Source: UBA7330 sp965243485
GTDB taxonomy: Bacteria > Bacteroidota > Bacteroidia > Cytophagales > Cyclobacteriaceae
NCBI GenBank assembly: GCA_965243485.1
Contig: CBDEVP010000001.1
Coordinates: forward strand, 3,906,001 to 3,970,000
Length of the DNA stretch: 64,000 bases
Direction: 5' to 3'
In this document: positions 7,384-16,235 of the stretch, piece by piece
Layout of the letters: each line of letters starts with the position of its first letter
How positions within the stretch are numbered: position 1 is the stretch's first letter
Position numbers and translations under genes: made by a program
The notes under the pieces: model-generated
What the model saw: the letters and a program-made list of their open reading frames with translations, nothing else
Databases searched by the model: none
Told to the model about the DNA's origin: nothing

Positions 7384-8946
7384 ATGAAGAACACCAACAC
7401 CTTCCTTCTCCTGTTTGTCCTTTCCATCTTCTCGGGATGCTCATCCCCGGACCCATCCGATGATCTGCCCCGTATAGCCATCGCTGGCCTGGCCATCGAG
7501 TCCAGCACTTTCTCGCCAGCGGTCACAGAGGCTGAAGCGTTCCTGGCCCGAACAGGGGATGAGGTGTTTGACTATTATCCTTTCATGGATAAGGATTCTA
7601 CAATTAGAAACAGGGCGAAGTGGTTTCCTGCATTGAGGGGCCATTCATTGCCGGGAGGGATTGTTTCCCGTCAGGCTTATGACTCGCTGATGGGAGTCAT
7701 GCTGGACATGCTCAAAGCAGACCTGCCGTACGATGGCCTTTTCTTTGATATCCATGGAGCCATGAGCGTGCAGGGGCTGGATGATCCTGAAGGGGATATG
7801 ATCAGACAGGTTCGTGAAGTCGTTGGAATGGAAACACTGATCTCCACCAGCATGGACCTCCATGGCAATGTCTCTAAGGCGCTGGCCGGGCACTCGGACC
7901 TAATCACCTGCTACCGCATGGCACCTCATGAGGATGCCATCGAATCCAAAAGAAGGGCGGTGGATAACCTGCTGGACCGGCTGGAAAGTGGCAAGGGAAA
8001 GCCAGCCTACAAAGCCTGGATCCCGGTCCCTATCTTACTGCCGGGCGAACAGACCAGTACCCGTATTGAACCAGGTAAAGGTTTGTATGCCAAAGTAGCT
8101 CCGGTAGCTGCACGTAAGGGGATCATAGATGCGGCGATCTGGATCGGATACGCCTGGGCGGATGAACCAAGGAATCATGCTGTAGTCATGGCTTACGGGG
8201 ATGACAAAGAAGCTGTGACTAAAGGTGCTGAGGAGCTGGCTCAGGCCTTCTGGGACGTCAGACATCAGTTTGACTTTGTGGCACCGACCACCACTTTCGA
8301 AGAAGCCATGAAGCTGGCCCTGGAAAGTGATCAAAAACCTTTCATGCTCAGCGACATGGGTGACAACCCGACCGCCGGCGGGGCAGGGGATGTCACATGG
8401 ACGATTACCGAGATCCTTAAAATGAAGGAGTTTCAGTCGGCTGATGGTCCTTCAATAATCTATGCCTCGATACCAGGACCGGATTTTGTCGCTAAAGCCA
8501 TTGAAACGGGAGAAGGAGGGCAAATCAGTGGAACTGCCGGAGCTCATGTAGATGACCGGTATGCTCCACCGGTACTGTTTGAAGGGACTATTAAGAAGAT
8601 CAAACATGGGGATGTTCATGCGGAAACAGAAGTGGTGGTAAAAGTGGGTAGCGTACACGTAATCGTGACGAAAAAGCGTAAGCCCTACCATCACGAAAGT
8701 GACTTTACAGACCTGGGTCTCAACCCCCGAGAAACAGACATTGTGGTTGTGAAAATAGGTTACCTGGTACCGGAATTGTATGACATGCGGGGAGACTGGG
8801 TAATGGCCCTGACACCAGGCGGCGTAGATCAGGACCTGGAAAGGCTGGGCTACCAGCGGATCAACCGGCCGATGTATCCGCTGGACCGCGGCATGGACGA
8901 CCCGGACCTGTCTGCCCGGCTGATCCCATTATCGCATAATATGTAA
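7384..8946 (+). CDS. M81-family (MlrC/microcystinase-like) metallopeptidase, lipoprotein
   Basis: 520 residues from ATG 7384; an upstream in-frame TTG would add 12 residues and spoil the leader. MKNTNTFLLLFVLSIFSGC is a lipoprotein signal, so the enzyme is anchored in an envelope membrane, whereas studied MlrC proteins are described as lacking such an anchor. The mature protein carries family landmarks: IAGLAIESSTFSP near the start, FFDIHGAMSVQG, STSMDLHGNVS and the ADNPTAGG-like SDMGDNPTAGGAGD, which contribute metal and active-site ligands. MlrC cleaves linearised microcystin fragments; the real substrate here is probably another small peptide or amide. A ROK gene follows after 29 bases. 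Confidence 0.85.
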   Translation: MKNTNTFLLLFVLSIFSGCSSPDPSDDLPRIAIAGLAIESSTFSPAVTEAEAFLARTGDEVFDYYPFMDKDSTIRNRAKWFPALRGHSLPGGIVSRQAYDSLMGVMLDMLKADLPYDGLFFDIHGAMSVQGLDDPEGDMIRQVREVVGMETLISTSMDLHGNVSKALAGHSDLITCYRMAPHEDAIESKRRAVDNLLDRLESGKGKPAYKAWIPVPILLPGEQTSTRIEPGKGLYAKVAPVAARKGIIDAAIWIGYAWADEPRNHAVVMAYGDDKEAVTKGAEELAQAFWDVRHQFDFVAPTTTFEEAMKLALESDQKPFMLSDMGDNPTAGGAGDVTWTITEILKMKEFQSADGPSIIYASIPGPDFVAKAIETGEGGQISGTAGAHVDDRYAPPVLFEGTIKKIKHGDVHAETEVVVKVGSVHVIVTKKRKPYHHESDFTDLGLNPRETDIVVVKIGYLVPELYDMRGDWVMALTPGGVDQDLERLGYQRINRPMYPLDRGMDDPDLSARLIPLSHNM

Positions 8947-8975
8947 ATACCGCATCTTGCTATCTTTGAATCACC

Positions 8976-9914
8976 TTGAATAAGAAATACACCATAGGCG
9001 CAGACATCGGTGGCGGGCATATCCTGAGCGCGGCGATAGATAACCAAAAGAACGAGCTGCTAACCCATACGCGGGCTTACCAAAAGGTCAATAACAAAGG
9101 GTCGCTGGACGAGATCCTGACGTCCTGGGCAGCCGCACTGAATCGGACGCTGGAAGGTCTGGATCCCGATGAAATAGCAGGGATTGGTTTTGCCATGCCC
9201 GGGGCTTTCAATTACAAAGAGGGGATCGGGAAGTTTGAGTCCGGTAATAAAAAGTACCTTGCGCTGTATGATGTGCACGTAGAGACTGCACTGAAGCCTT
9301 ACCTCACACCGGGTGACGACCTGGCCTTCCGGTACCTGAATGACGCCACTTCTTTTGCTGTGGGTGAAGCCTGGGTAGGCAAAGCCAAAGGAGCTGCAAA
9401 GTCCATAGCCATTACCCTTGGCACAGGTCTGGGTTCGGCCTTTATCGACCGGGGGGTCCCGGTTGTCACCAGGGAGGATGTGCCCCGGGAAGGATGCCTC
9501 TGGCACCTGCCCTTTAAGGAGGCCCTGGTCGATGATTATTTCTCCAACAGGTGGTTTACCAATACTTACCAGGAGCGTTTTGGAAGGAGCGTTGCCGGTG
9601 TGAAGGAGCTGGCTGAAGCCGCTGATGATTCCCCTAACGTTAAAAATCTGTTCGTTGAATTTGGAAAGAACCTGGGGGAGATGTTTACCCCATGGCTACA
9701 GATATTTCCAGCGGAAAAGATTGTGATGGGTGGTAATATTTCCGGGGCGTTCACTCTGTTCGGGCCCTCCATGCTTCGATATTTCAGGGATCATCAAATC
9801 AAGACAGAGGTAGAAATATCTGATCTCATGGAAGATGCTGCGCTTTTCGGCAGTGCCCGCTTGTTTGACGAAAGTTTCTGGCGTCAGGTGAAGGATCAGT
9901 TACCAGAGTTGTGA
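8976..9914 (+). CDS. ROK-family sugar kinase-like protein
   Basis: 312 residues starting at TTG (8976); an in-frame stop lies just upstream and no ATG is available. The N-terminal ATPase motif reads IGADIGGGHILSAAID, the central phosphate motif ITLGTGLGSAFI is present, and GFAMPGAF corresponds to the family's PG motif. The zinc-binding CxCGxxGC segment of glucokinase and NagC is missing: the region reads EGCLWHLPFKEALVDDYFS. It is therefore a divergent ROK member, probably a sugar kinase without structural zinc. There is no DNA-binding domain. It is probably co-transcribed with the M81 lipoprotein gene. Confidence 0.8.
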   Translation: MNKKYTIGADIGGGHILSAAIDNQKNELLTHTRAYQKVNNKGSLDEILTSWAAALNRTLEGLDPDEIAGIGFAMPGAFNYKEGIGKFESGNKKYLALYDVHVETALKPYLTPGDDLAFRYLNDATSFAVGEAWVGKAKGAAKSIAITLGTGLGSAFIDRGVPVVTREDVPREGCLWHLPFKEALVDDYFSNRWFTNTYQERFGRSVAGVKELAEAADDSPNVKNLFVEFGKNLGEMFTPWLQIFPAEKIVMGGNISGAFTLFGPSMLRYFRDHQIKTEVEISDLMEDAALFGSARLFDESFWRQVKDQLPEL

Positions 9915-9983
9915 CAGCTGATCAGGATAACGTCATTCTGACAATTAAAAATCCCATGGTTAATAGCCGTCAACGTAAGCCAT

Positions 9984-10042
9984 TTCAACTCAAATGGGCT
10001 CCTAGTCTAATCCCGAACGGATGAAATAACTATAGCACAATT
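9984..10042 (+). repeat. Interspersed repeat, copy 1
   Basis: 59 bases that match 54177-54235 at all but about four positions, including CTAATCCCGAANGGATGAAAT and ACTATAGCACAATT. The core TCCCGAACGGA is a small imperfect palindrome. Degenerate palindromes follow to about 10140 (for example CTCCTTTGGAGC). The 373-base gap 9915-10287 holds no gene apart from this and a terminator. Confidence 0.75.
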
Positions 10043-10232
10043 CTTTTATTTCGCCACTTTGGGGCTTGAGTGATCATTATGCAATAACGCAGGTCTGACT
10101 CCCGGCGTTTTCTTCTAATGCTCCTTTGGAGCTAAAGTTGATGGCTATATTGACTCACCAACCATTCCTGTTTAGGACCACTCTTTTGGAAGATGGGTGA
10201 GTGAAGAAAAGAGGCTGAGCGATGGATATTCA

Positions 10233-10262
10233 TAAAAAATAAGGGAGGGTTCTATCCCTCCC
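10233..10262 (-). terminator. Terminator of the DUF4397 gene
   Basis: On the minus strand GGGAGGG pairs with CCCTCCC (10243-10249 with 10256-10262) over all seven positions and is followed by a TTATTTTTT tract. Confidence 0.8.
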
Positions 10263-10287
10263 AAAGATTTCTCACCCACACTTTTAC

Positions 10288-11001
10288 TTACAGCCTGATC
10301 ACATCCACACTCAGGTCATGAGTATTCCCTGCCGGTGGAGTATCAAACCCCGTAAGCAGGATGTTGTAATATGCACCGTCGGTCAGCTGCACTTCGGGTA
10401 GCTGAATCACCGTGTTGAACAGGTTGGCTTCCATGAATTCAAAAGTCACCCGTCCGGCATCAACCGCGGCGAATTCACTACCGCTTTTGAAACCCGTAGC
10501 ATCAAACAACTCGTCTTCGTCGGCCAGCACTTTCACAGCGGGCGCATCCGGAGACATGTGAATAAATCTGACCATGGCTTTTCCATCGACTTTATCAGGA
10601 AAATCATCTTCAAAGAGTACGGCTTCGAGGTTGTTGCTTGTGTTGGCAACAAATACCGTATAGTTGTGATCGATCTCAAAGGTGAAAGTGGTATCGATCA
10701 ACGCAATGACCCCTGTATTGGCTTCGATGAATTTCATGTTCCTTTTTCCCGGATAGAAGTTCAAATAGAAGCTATAATCCTTGAATTCGAAAGGTTCATT
10801 GTTGATCTGACCGGTACTTACCCTGATATCAATACCCTCGGTATCCGGGGAAGTGTGATAGAGGCTTACATGAGCATGTTCGATGGGAGCAGGTGTATCC
10901 TGGTCATCCATACAGCTTGTGAGAAAAAGAAGAATTGCAACAGCTAGTCCTAAAACTATCGAACCTTGTCGATAGCTTTTATTTATCATTTTCGGTTCCA
11001 T
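10288..11001 (-). CDS. DUF4397-domain lipoprotein
   Basis: About 237 residues from ATG 11001; a second ATG at 10989 is also possible. The leader GSIVLGLAVAILLFLTSC ends in a lipobox Cys followed by MDDQD, acidic residues seen at the start of exported Bacteroidota lipoproteins. Two repeats of the domain are visible, each opening with an HTSPDTEGIDI / HMSPDAPAVKV type strand and each an immunoglobulin-like beta unit. The function is unknown; such proteins are surface or periplasmic. Monocistronic with its own terminator. Confidence 0.85.
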   Translation of the reverse strand: MEPKMINKSYRQGSIVLGLAVAILLFLTSCMDDQDTPAPIEHAHVSLYHTSPDTEGIDIRVSTGQINNEPFEFKDYSFYLNFYPGKRNMKFIEANTGVIALIDTTFTFEIDHNYTVFVANTSNNLEAVLFEDDFPDKVDGKAMVRFIHMSPDAPAVKVLADEDELFDATGFKSGSEFAAVDAGRVTFEFMEANLFNTVIQLPEVQLTDGAYYNILLTGFDTPPAGNTHDLSVDVIRL

Positions 11002-11171
11002 GATTGACAATATTAATTGCCTGAAATTGTTTTGAGTTTTTGAATGGTTATTCGATCCTAATAGACCAATCGACCATTAAAAGGGTTGGAAGGATTTTAA
11101 AATATTGTTTCTGGCTGTCGTCACCAGAAAATCCAGGCGAGTATTTTCAGATCTTTTGGATACTCAATAAT

Positions 11172-11555
11172 TTACTTGTCAGAATCCTCAGTCAGGTCTT
11201 TAGCAATTCTGATTTTCAGGGGGTCAGTAATGATCAGGCTGTGTTTCACACCGTCGTTAGGATTTATGATCCTTGATGGATAGATGCCCATCGGCTGGTA
11301 ATTGGGCATGTTGTCATAATCATGACGGGCGATCTTGTATTTTCTTTCTGTCTTATTATTCATGATTTCAGGATTCTTAAATCTAAAATCAGGTCCGAAA
11401 ACCTGAGGTTTGTGCTCAGGGTAGAAAGACAAGGGTTTGTCCTCTCTCAATGGCTGATCGGCATCCGGAAGGGCTTTGTATCTGTGGAAATACTGTGCAG
11501 ATGCACCAATTACCAGAAACCCCATAAAAGCCAAAGTGAATAATGCCTTCTTCAT
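11172..11555 (-). CDS. Secreted hypothetical protein
   Basis: 127 residues. MKKALFTLAFMGFLVIGASA is a signal peptide with predicted cleavage before QYFHRY. The mature part is polar, with many Pro, Tyr and Asn and no recognisable domain, and ends in a pattern (SLIITDPLKIRIAKDL) that could be a short beta strand pair. It lies between the DUF4397 gene and a sulfatase on the same strand, 44 bases after the latter's stop would be reached from upstream, and may be co-transcribed with neither. Confidence 0.6.
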   Translation of the reverse strand: MKKALFTLAFMGFLVIGASAQYFHRYKALPDADQPLREDKPLSFYPEHKPQVFGPDFRFKNPEIMNNKTERKYKIARHDYDNMPNYQPMGIYPSRIINPNDGVKHSLIITDPLKIRIAKDLTEDSDK

Positions 11556-11599
11556 GACCGGGTGGATTATTGTCCTGATCTAAAGTTAACGAAATATTT

Positions 11600-13327
11600 T
11601 CAATTAACTGTATAGGTTTTTATTTCACTGGGTATATATCCGATCCGGTGGGCCTGAAAAATGATCTTTCCCTGATCTGGTACCGGGATCGGCGAGCTGT
11701 AGACCTCCCAGATTGGTGGTTCTGTTCCATCAGGAGGAATGACTTTATATCCGATGGATACACCGGGCGTTTCACTCGATATGGCCAGCTTGTTATCAGC
11801 CACGCTATAAGAAGGCTCCTGCGTTTCAGGTTGCTCATCCTTTCCGTTCCACAGCTGATTAATCAACTGCCGTTCAGGTAAATTGGGTTGATCTCCGATG
11901 GCTGCCAGCCAGCGATCCATCTCCTTCCTCAGTTCATCCATTTTTTCCTGATAGGCAGGATCATTGGCCAGGTTGTTGAGTTCATGAGGATCATTGATGC
12001 AGTCAAAAAGCTCTTCCCTGTCTTTGGTCTCTCTGAACCATTGCATCTGGTATTCATCTAGCTTTCCCTCATCCCTGAGCCTTAACAATTCCTTCATCGT
12101 AGGTATCTGTTCGCGGTAGCTGACAGGCAGGTAATAGGGTTGCTCAGGTCTGTAATTGCGAATGTATTTGAACTGAGGATCTCTTACTGCGCGGATGGCA
12201 TCGGTAAATTCATCAAACCGGTCCGCAGCTGCATGGATGTAATCTCTTTTCTTTTCTGCTTGATATTCACCCAGGAAGGCCTGCCCATGCATGTAATCCT
12301 TTGGACTTATCCCGGCCAGCGATAAAACAGTAGGGGCCAGATCGATGAAGCTGAGCAACTGGTCATCAATAGTACCTGCATTCCGCTTGTCAGGCCATCT
12401 CACAATGAGAGGGGTTTTGAGGCCGCTGTCATAAATGAGTCTTTTTTGACGGGGTAACGGTCCTCCATGATCTCCGTAGAAGAAAATAACCGTATTGTCC
12501 ATCAGGCCTTCGGCTTCCAGCTGATCCAGGATAGCTCCCAGCTGACGATCCATTTCGGCAATGTTGTTGTATACCTTCCACATGTCGTGCTGGGTCACGT
12601 CATTATCCGGAAGATAGGGAGGCACGTCAAATTGGATGTCTTTGGATATGTGAACAGGCGTTTCGTCCGTCGGGGTCTTGCCATTCCAGCTTGATTTTGC
12701 CAGGCTGGTATCTCCTGAGTTGTAATGGCGCATTTCATTTTTCCGAAAACCATACGGTTCAAACAGGCCGGATTCATGGGTAGTGGTGAAATTAAAGATA
12801 GAAAAGAAGGGCTGACCCTCTTCACGGTTTTTATAGTGGGCATAATAGCTGCTTTCATCCCATGCCGTGACCGGAGCCTGAAACTGGTAATCCTGCTTCA
12901 CGTTGTTGGAACAATAATATCCTTCCATCCTGAGCCATTCACTCATCATCCTTGTTTCGGGAGGGGGGATGGCTTCATATTTGGGCAATCCGGTCACATT
13001 GGTGTGCGACCCGGTTCGCATGTGATTGGCGCCAAAGCTGGAGGGATACATCCCGGTGGCGATGGCTGCACGGCTGGGGGCACATACTCCGGAAGGGGAG
13101 AAAAAGTTAGGATACCGGATACCCTCAGCAGCCAACCGGCTTAGGTTCGGAGTTTGTATGGTGGAGTCCCCAAAAGGAGGGATGTAATGTCCCATGTCTT
13201 CGGTGACCAGCCACAGGATATTCATAGGTGCCGAACTTTGCTCATTCTCAGATGACCCTGGTTGCTGACAATAGCACAACAGGATGCCCAATAGAAAGAG
13301 GTATTTTGATTTCACGCTTAGCATCAT
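11600..13327 (-). CDS. Sulfatase (formylglycine type), N-sulfatase-like
   Basis: 575 residues from ATG 13327. The formylglycine signature CAPSRAAIATG gives the catalytic Cys82; the metal-binding N-terminus reads WLVTEDMG and the second metal site FYGDHGGPLPRQK. The overall plan resembles heparan N-sulfatase-like S1 enzymes. After about residue 505 a beta-sandwich of the chitobiase/hexosaminidase C-terminal type follows (GVSIGYKV...YSSPIPV...IFQAHRIGY). The leader ends in LLCYCQQPG, so it is probably a lipoprotein. The start overlaps the preceding gene's stop as ATGATG over TGA, implying translational coupling to the isomerase gene. Confidence 0.9.
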   Translation of the reverse strand: MMLSVKSKYLFLLGILLCYCQQPGSSENEQSSAPMNILWLVTEDMGHYIPPFGDSTIQTPNLSRLAAEGIRYPNFFSPSGVCAPSRAAIATGMYPSSFGANHMRTGSHTNVTGLPKYEAIPPPETRMMSEWLRMEGYYCSNNVKQDYQFQAPVTAWDESSYYAHYKNREEGQPFFSIFNFTTTHESGLFEPYGFRKNEMRHYNSGDTSLAKSSWNGKTPTDETPVHISKDIQFDVPPYLPDNDVTQHDMWKVYNNIAEMDRQLGAILDQLEAEGLMDNTVIFFYGDHGGPLPRQKRLIYDSGLKTPLIVRWPDKRNAGTIDDQLLSFIDLAPTVLSLAGISPKDYMHGQAFLGEYQAEKKRDYIHAAADRFDEFTDAIRAVRDPQFKYIRNYRPEQPYYLPVSYREQIPTMKELLRLRDEGKLDEYQMQWFRETKDREELFDCINDPHELNNLANDPAYQEKMDELRKEMDRWLAAIGDQPNLPERQLINQLWNGKDEQPETQEPSYSVADNKLAISSETPGVSIGYKVIPPDGTEPPIWEVYSSPIPVPDQGKIIFQAHRIGYIPSEIKTYTVN

Positions 13328-14175
13328 TTTAAGATTTGAGTGAGATGCTGAAAACTGGATCTGGCACATTTGAATCCATCCACGGCCCTTTCATTTTCAA
13401 CGATGTAATATCTGGCTCCTCCGGTTTTCGCCTGATCAAAAATGGGTTTGAAATCAATGATCCCCTGACCCACACAGGAGATGCCGCCATCTGTATTATT
13501 ATTCATGTCTTTCACGTGTGCCAGTTCAAACCGGCCGGGATATTTCTTAAAATACCTGATCGGATCTTCTCCGCCTTTTACCACCCAGTACCAGTCCATC
13601 TGGACCGTTGAATAAGCGGGATCTGTATTTTCAAGGAGTATATCGAAAACGTATTCGTCATTGATCTTTGCGAATTCCTTGTCATGATTATGCCACGCAA
13701 ACCGAAAGCCGCTTTCCCTGAGTTGTTTTCCAAATCGATTGATCCGTTCGGCGGCTTCCATCACTTCTGTTTCAGTCAGGTTCTGAGCATTGGATTGCCA
13801 GGGCCAGTAGCAGGTAATGTATTGTACACCAAGACCCTCAGCCTTTCTTAATGTCTCGTCAAGGTTTCCTTTGACCAGATCATTCATACCAATCCCTGTG
13901 ATCACGGTGCTCAATCCCAGAGCCTTCAGGTACCTGTTGAATTCTTTTGGATCGGTACCTTCGGGTACAAAGCCACTTTCCAGACATTTATACCCGATAT
14001 CCGCCAGGGTTTTGAAAGTTTGCCTATAATCCGTCGCCAATTCATTTCGCACCGTATTGGTGATGATTCCCACCTTTTCCAGGGTATCAGGATCTGAAGC
14101 TTTGAGCTCAGAGATCAATGAATACCCGGTCAATGAAAGCAGGGATTTTTGCAGAAAGGCTCTACGGTTGGTCAT
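13324..14175 (-). CDS. Exported sugar phosphate isomerase/epimerase-like protein
   Basis: 283 residues. The leader NRRAFLQKSLLSLTGYSLISELKAS has the twin-arginine-like start seen on many Bacteroidota periplasmic sugar enzymes. The rest is an AP-endonuclease-2 type TIM barrel with expected metal-site strands: KCLESGF, AWHNHDKEF, MDWYWV, AHVKDMN and a closing YIVENE glutamate. Such barrels isomerise or epimerise sugars or act on keto-intermediates; the substrate is unknown. It lies between an aminotransferase gene (51 bases upstream) and a sulfatase gene (overlapping), which hints at periplasmic work on desulfated sugar, although the aminotransferase does not fit easily. Confidence 0.82.
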   Translation of the reverse strand: MTNRRAFLQKSLLSLTGYSLISELKASDPDTLEKVGIITNTVRNELATDYRQTFKTLADIGYKCLESGFVPEGTDPKEFNRYLKALGLSTVITGIGMNDLVKGNLDETLRKAEGLGVQYITCYWPWQSNAQNLTETEVMEAAERINRFGKQLRESGFRFAWHNHDKEFAKINDEYVFDILLENTDPAYSTVQMDWYWVVKGGEDPIRYFKKYPGRFELAHVKDMNNNTDGGISCVGQGIIDFKPIFDQAKTGGARYYIVENERAVDGFKCARSSFQHLTQILK

Positions 14176-14226
14176 CTGGATGCCCTAATTTATCAAATTG
14201 CAGGCCCGCATCAAAAGGATTACAGA

Positions 14227-15339
14227 CTAAAGGATTTCCTTCAATCCTTTGACCAGCCGGTCGACATTTTCCTTTCTGGCCGTGTGGCCCATGATCCCGA
14301 TCCGCCAGATCTTTCCCGCCAAAGGTCCCAAACCGCCCCCAATTTCAATGTGGTGGTCTTTCAATAAGCGAGTCCGTACTTCGGCATCATTGACACCTTC
14401 AGGAATGGAAACAGCATTAAGCATAGGCAAACGATAAGGTTTATCCACATAGAATTGCAGTCCGATCTTGCCCAACTCCTGACCCAGGTAATCATGAATC
14501 TCCTGGTGACGCTTATATACATTTTCCAAACCTTCGTCCAGGATCAAATGCACGGCTTCATTCAGTGCATATAGCATGTTGATCGGGGCGGTGTGATGAT
14601 AGGATCGCTTTTCCCCTGCCCAGTAGTTGATGATCATGGAGAGATCGAGATACCAGTTAGGAACTTTGGTTTTGCGGGCCAGAATTTTCTCCACTGCCCT
14701 GTCCGACATAGAGACCGGTGACAGTCCTGGAGGACAGGAAAGACATTTCTGTGTCCCGCTGTAGATGGCATCAATCTTCCATTCATCCGTTTTTACAGGG
14801 ATGCCACCAAGACTTGTGACGGTATCGACAAGGAATAGGGCGCCAGTGGGTTGTACGAGCTTGGAGATCTCTTCCACCGGATTTCTGACACCCGTGGAGG
14901 TCTCTGCATGTACCACAGCAATGAGGTCATAAGTGCTTCCCTTTAGCTTCTTCTCAACTCCCCCCGGTATGACAGGTGTACCCCATTCAAATTCCAGGGC
15001 GTCCACTTCGGCACGCAGCCTTCCAGCTAAGTCCTGCATCCTTTTACCAAAGACTCCATTGGAAAGGATCAGGACCTTATCGCCGGGCTCCAGTAAGTTG
15101 ACAAAGCAGGTTTCCATGCCTGCAGAACCTGTACCAGAGACCGGGATGGTTAGCTTGTTCTTTGTCTGAAAGAGTTGCTGAAGTGATACTTTGATATCAT
15201 CCATGATCCGGATGAAATGAGGGTCAAGGTGGCCCAGTGAATAGGTGGATAGTGCCTGGTATACTTCTTTGGGTACGCTGGAGGGTCCCGGACCCATCAA
15301 AAGGGTTTCATTGATCTCGTTGAGTAATGCTGATTTCAT
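14227..15339 (-). CDS. Class V aminotransferase (alanine/serine-glyoxylate type)
   Basis: 370 residues, normal for the AGXT-like family. The N-terminal LLMGPGPSSVP is the family opening, GTGSAGMETCFVNLLEPGDKVL forms the PLP phosphate region, Asp172 in LVDTVTSLGG contacts the pyridine nitrogen and Lys198 in SGTQKCLSCPPG is the PLP lysine. The C-terminal domain ends with WRIGIMGH, usual for this group. Cytoplasmic. It would move an amino group from alanine or serine to glyoxylate, or act in purine-ureide or 2-aminoethylphosphonate-like reactions. First gene of a three-gene run with isomerase and sulfatase; a palindrome sits directly before its start. Confidence 0.9.
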   Translation of the reverse strand: MKSALLNEINETLLMGPGPSSVPKEVYQALSTYSLGHLDPHFIRIMDDIKVSLQQLFQTKNKLTIPVSGTGSAGMETCFVNLLEPGDKVLILSNGVFGKRMQDLAGRLRAEVDALEFEWGTPVIPGGVEKKLKGSTYDLIAVVHAETSTGVRNPVEEISKLVQPTGALFLVDTVTSLGGIPVKTDEWKIDAIYSGTQKCLSCPPGLSPVSMSDRAVEKILARKTKVPNWYLDLSMIINYWAGEKRSYHHTAPINMLYALNEAVHLILDEGLENVYKRHQEIHDYLGQELGKIGLQFYVDKPYRLPMLNAVSIPEGVNDAEVRTRLLKDHHIEIGGGLGPLAGKIWRIGIMGHTARKENVDRLVKGLKEIL

Positions 15340-15342
15340 GTG

Positions 15343-15354
15343 TACATTAATGTA
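15343..15354. promoter_or_regulatory. Perfect palindrome TACATTAATGTA before the aminotransferase
   Basis: A 12-bp perfect palindrome three bases upstream of the start codon of the aminotransferase gene. It could be an operator for a dimeric regulator or a translation-blocking hairpin. No second copy was noticed in the window. Confidence 0.35.
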
Positions 15355-15413
15355 TTCAAATTGGCCTTGAATTTACCCAATCATACCCAAAATGCCACAT
15401 TTAATTCATCGGC

Positions 15414-16076
15414 TCATGTTTTTTTCAACTCCAGGTTTTGAAGGGTTTTGATGATTTCTGACGGTTCGGCCCTGACCCGGTAATCTTCATGAAGGAAAGC
15501 ATACCGGATGATCCCCTCCTGATCGATGATGTAAGTGGAGGCAAGAGGAAGTTCTTGACTGGTATCGCCGTTCACCTCGTGCAGGCCAAAGGATTCCTGA
15601 TACATTTTTGCAATCTCAGGGTTTAATTTGAAGACTACGCCAAAGGTTTTTGCTACCTGGTTCCCAATGTCGTTCAGGACTGCAAATTCAAGTTGATGTT
15701 TTTCCAGGGTACTTAAAGATTGGTCCGGAAGCTCAGGAGTGAGGGCCACCAGGGAGGCCCCAAGATCTTTGAATTCCTCCAGATGGGCCTGCATGTGGTG
15801 CAAGGTGATGTTACAATAAGGACACCAGCCGCCACGATACCACAACAGAATGATCGGACCATCTCTTAAGTGCTGATGAAGCGAATAATTCCGGTCCAGC
15901 TGGTCTCTTAAAGTGAAGTCTGGGGCTCGATCTCCCTTTTTCAAGGCCTTTTCCAGGATGCCGGAATTTTTTAATGCTTCAAAGACTTCTGCATACAGTT
16001 TTTTCTTGCTGTCTGAGGCAGTGGAATTGAATTTCTCAAGCTGTTTATTGAGATCTTCCGAAAGTGATGTGCTCAT
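15414..16076 (-). CDS. Peroxiredoxin-like protein (AhpC/TSA fold)
   Basis: 220 residues from ATG 16076; an upstream TTG would add six unlikely residues. The thioredoxin-fold core has ILLWYRGGWCPYC, giving a Cys85-x-x-Cys88 pair, which marks the peroxiredoxin-like group whose active site resembles thioredoxin's more than the usual PxxxTxxC. A helical N-terminal extension of about 45 residues precedes it. No signal peptide, so probably a cytoplasmic peroxide or disulfide reductase. Convergent and unrelated to its neighbours; it shares a divergent 160-base intergenic region with a sulfatase. Confidence 0.85.
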   Translation of the reverse strand: MSTSLSEDLNKQLEKFNSTASDSKKKLYAEVFEALKNSGILEKALKKGDRAPDFTLRDQLDRNYSLHQHLRDGPIILLWYRGGWCPYCNITLHHMQAHLEEFKDLGASLVALTPELPDQSLSTLEKHQLEFAVLNDIGNQVAKTFGVVFKLNPEIAKMYQESFGLHEVNGDTSQELPLASTYIIDQEGIIRYAFLHEDYRVRAEPSEIIKTLQNLELKKT

Positions 16077-16154
16077 ACATTCGAATTTCAGCAAATTATT
16101 TTACTAATCCTGTTGAAACCTGAATTCAGGCATCATAATGTCAGCAACTTACCT

Positions 16155-16185
16155 TTTCATCATTTTCAGTGAATTGGTACATTTC
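16155..16185 (+). promoter_or_regulatory. Candidate promoter of the second sulfatase
   Basis: TTTC at 16155-16158, 19 bases, then TACATTTC at 16178-16185: one mismatch to each of TTTG and TANNTTTG, with ideal spacing. The start codon is 50 bases downstream. Confidence 0.4.
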
Positions 16186-16235
16186 AGCAGATTCCCTAAC
16201 TTCATGGCTTCAAATTAAAAAAAGAACCCAATTCA

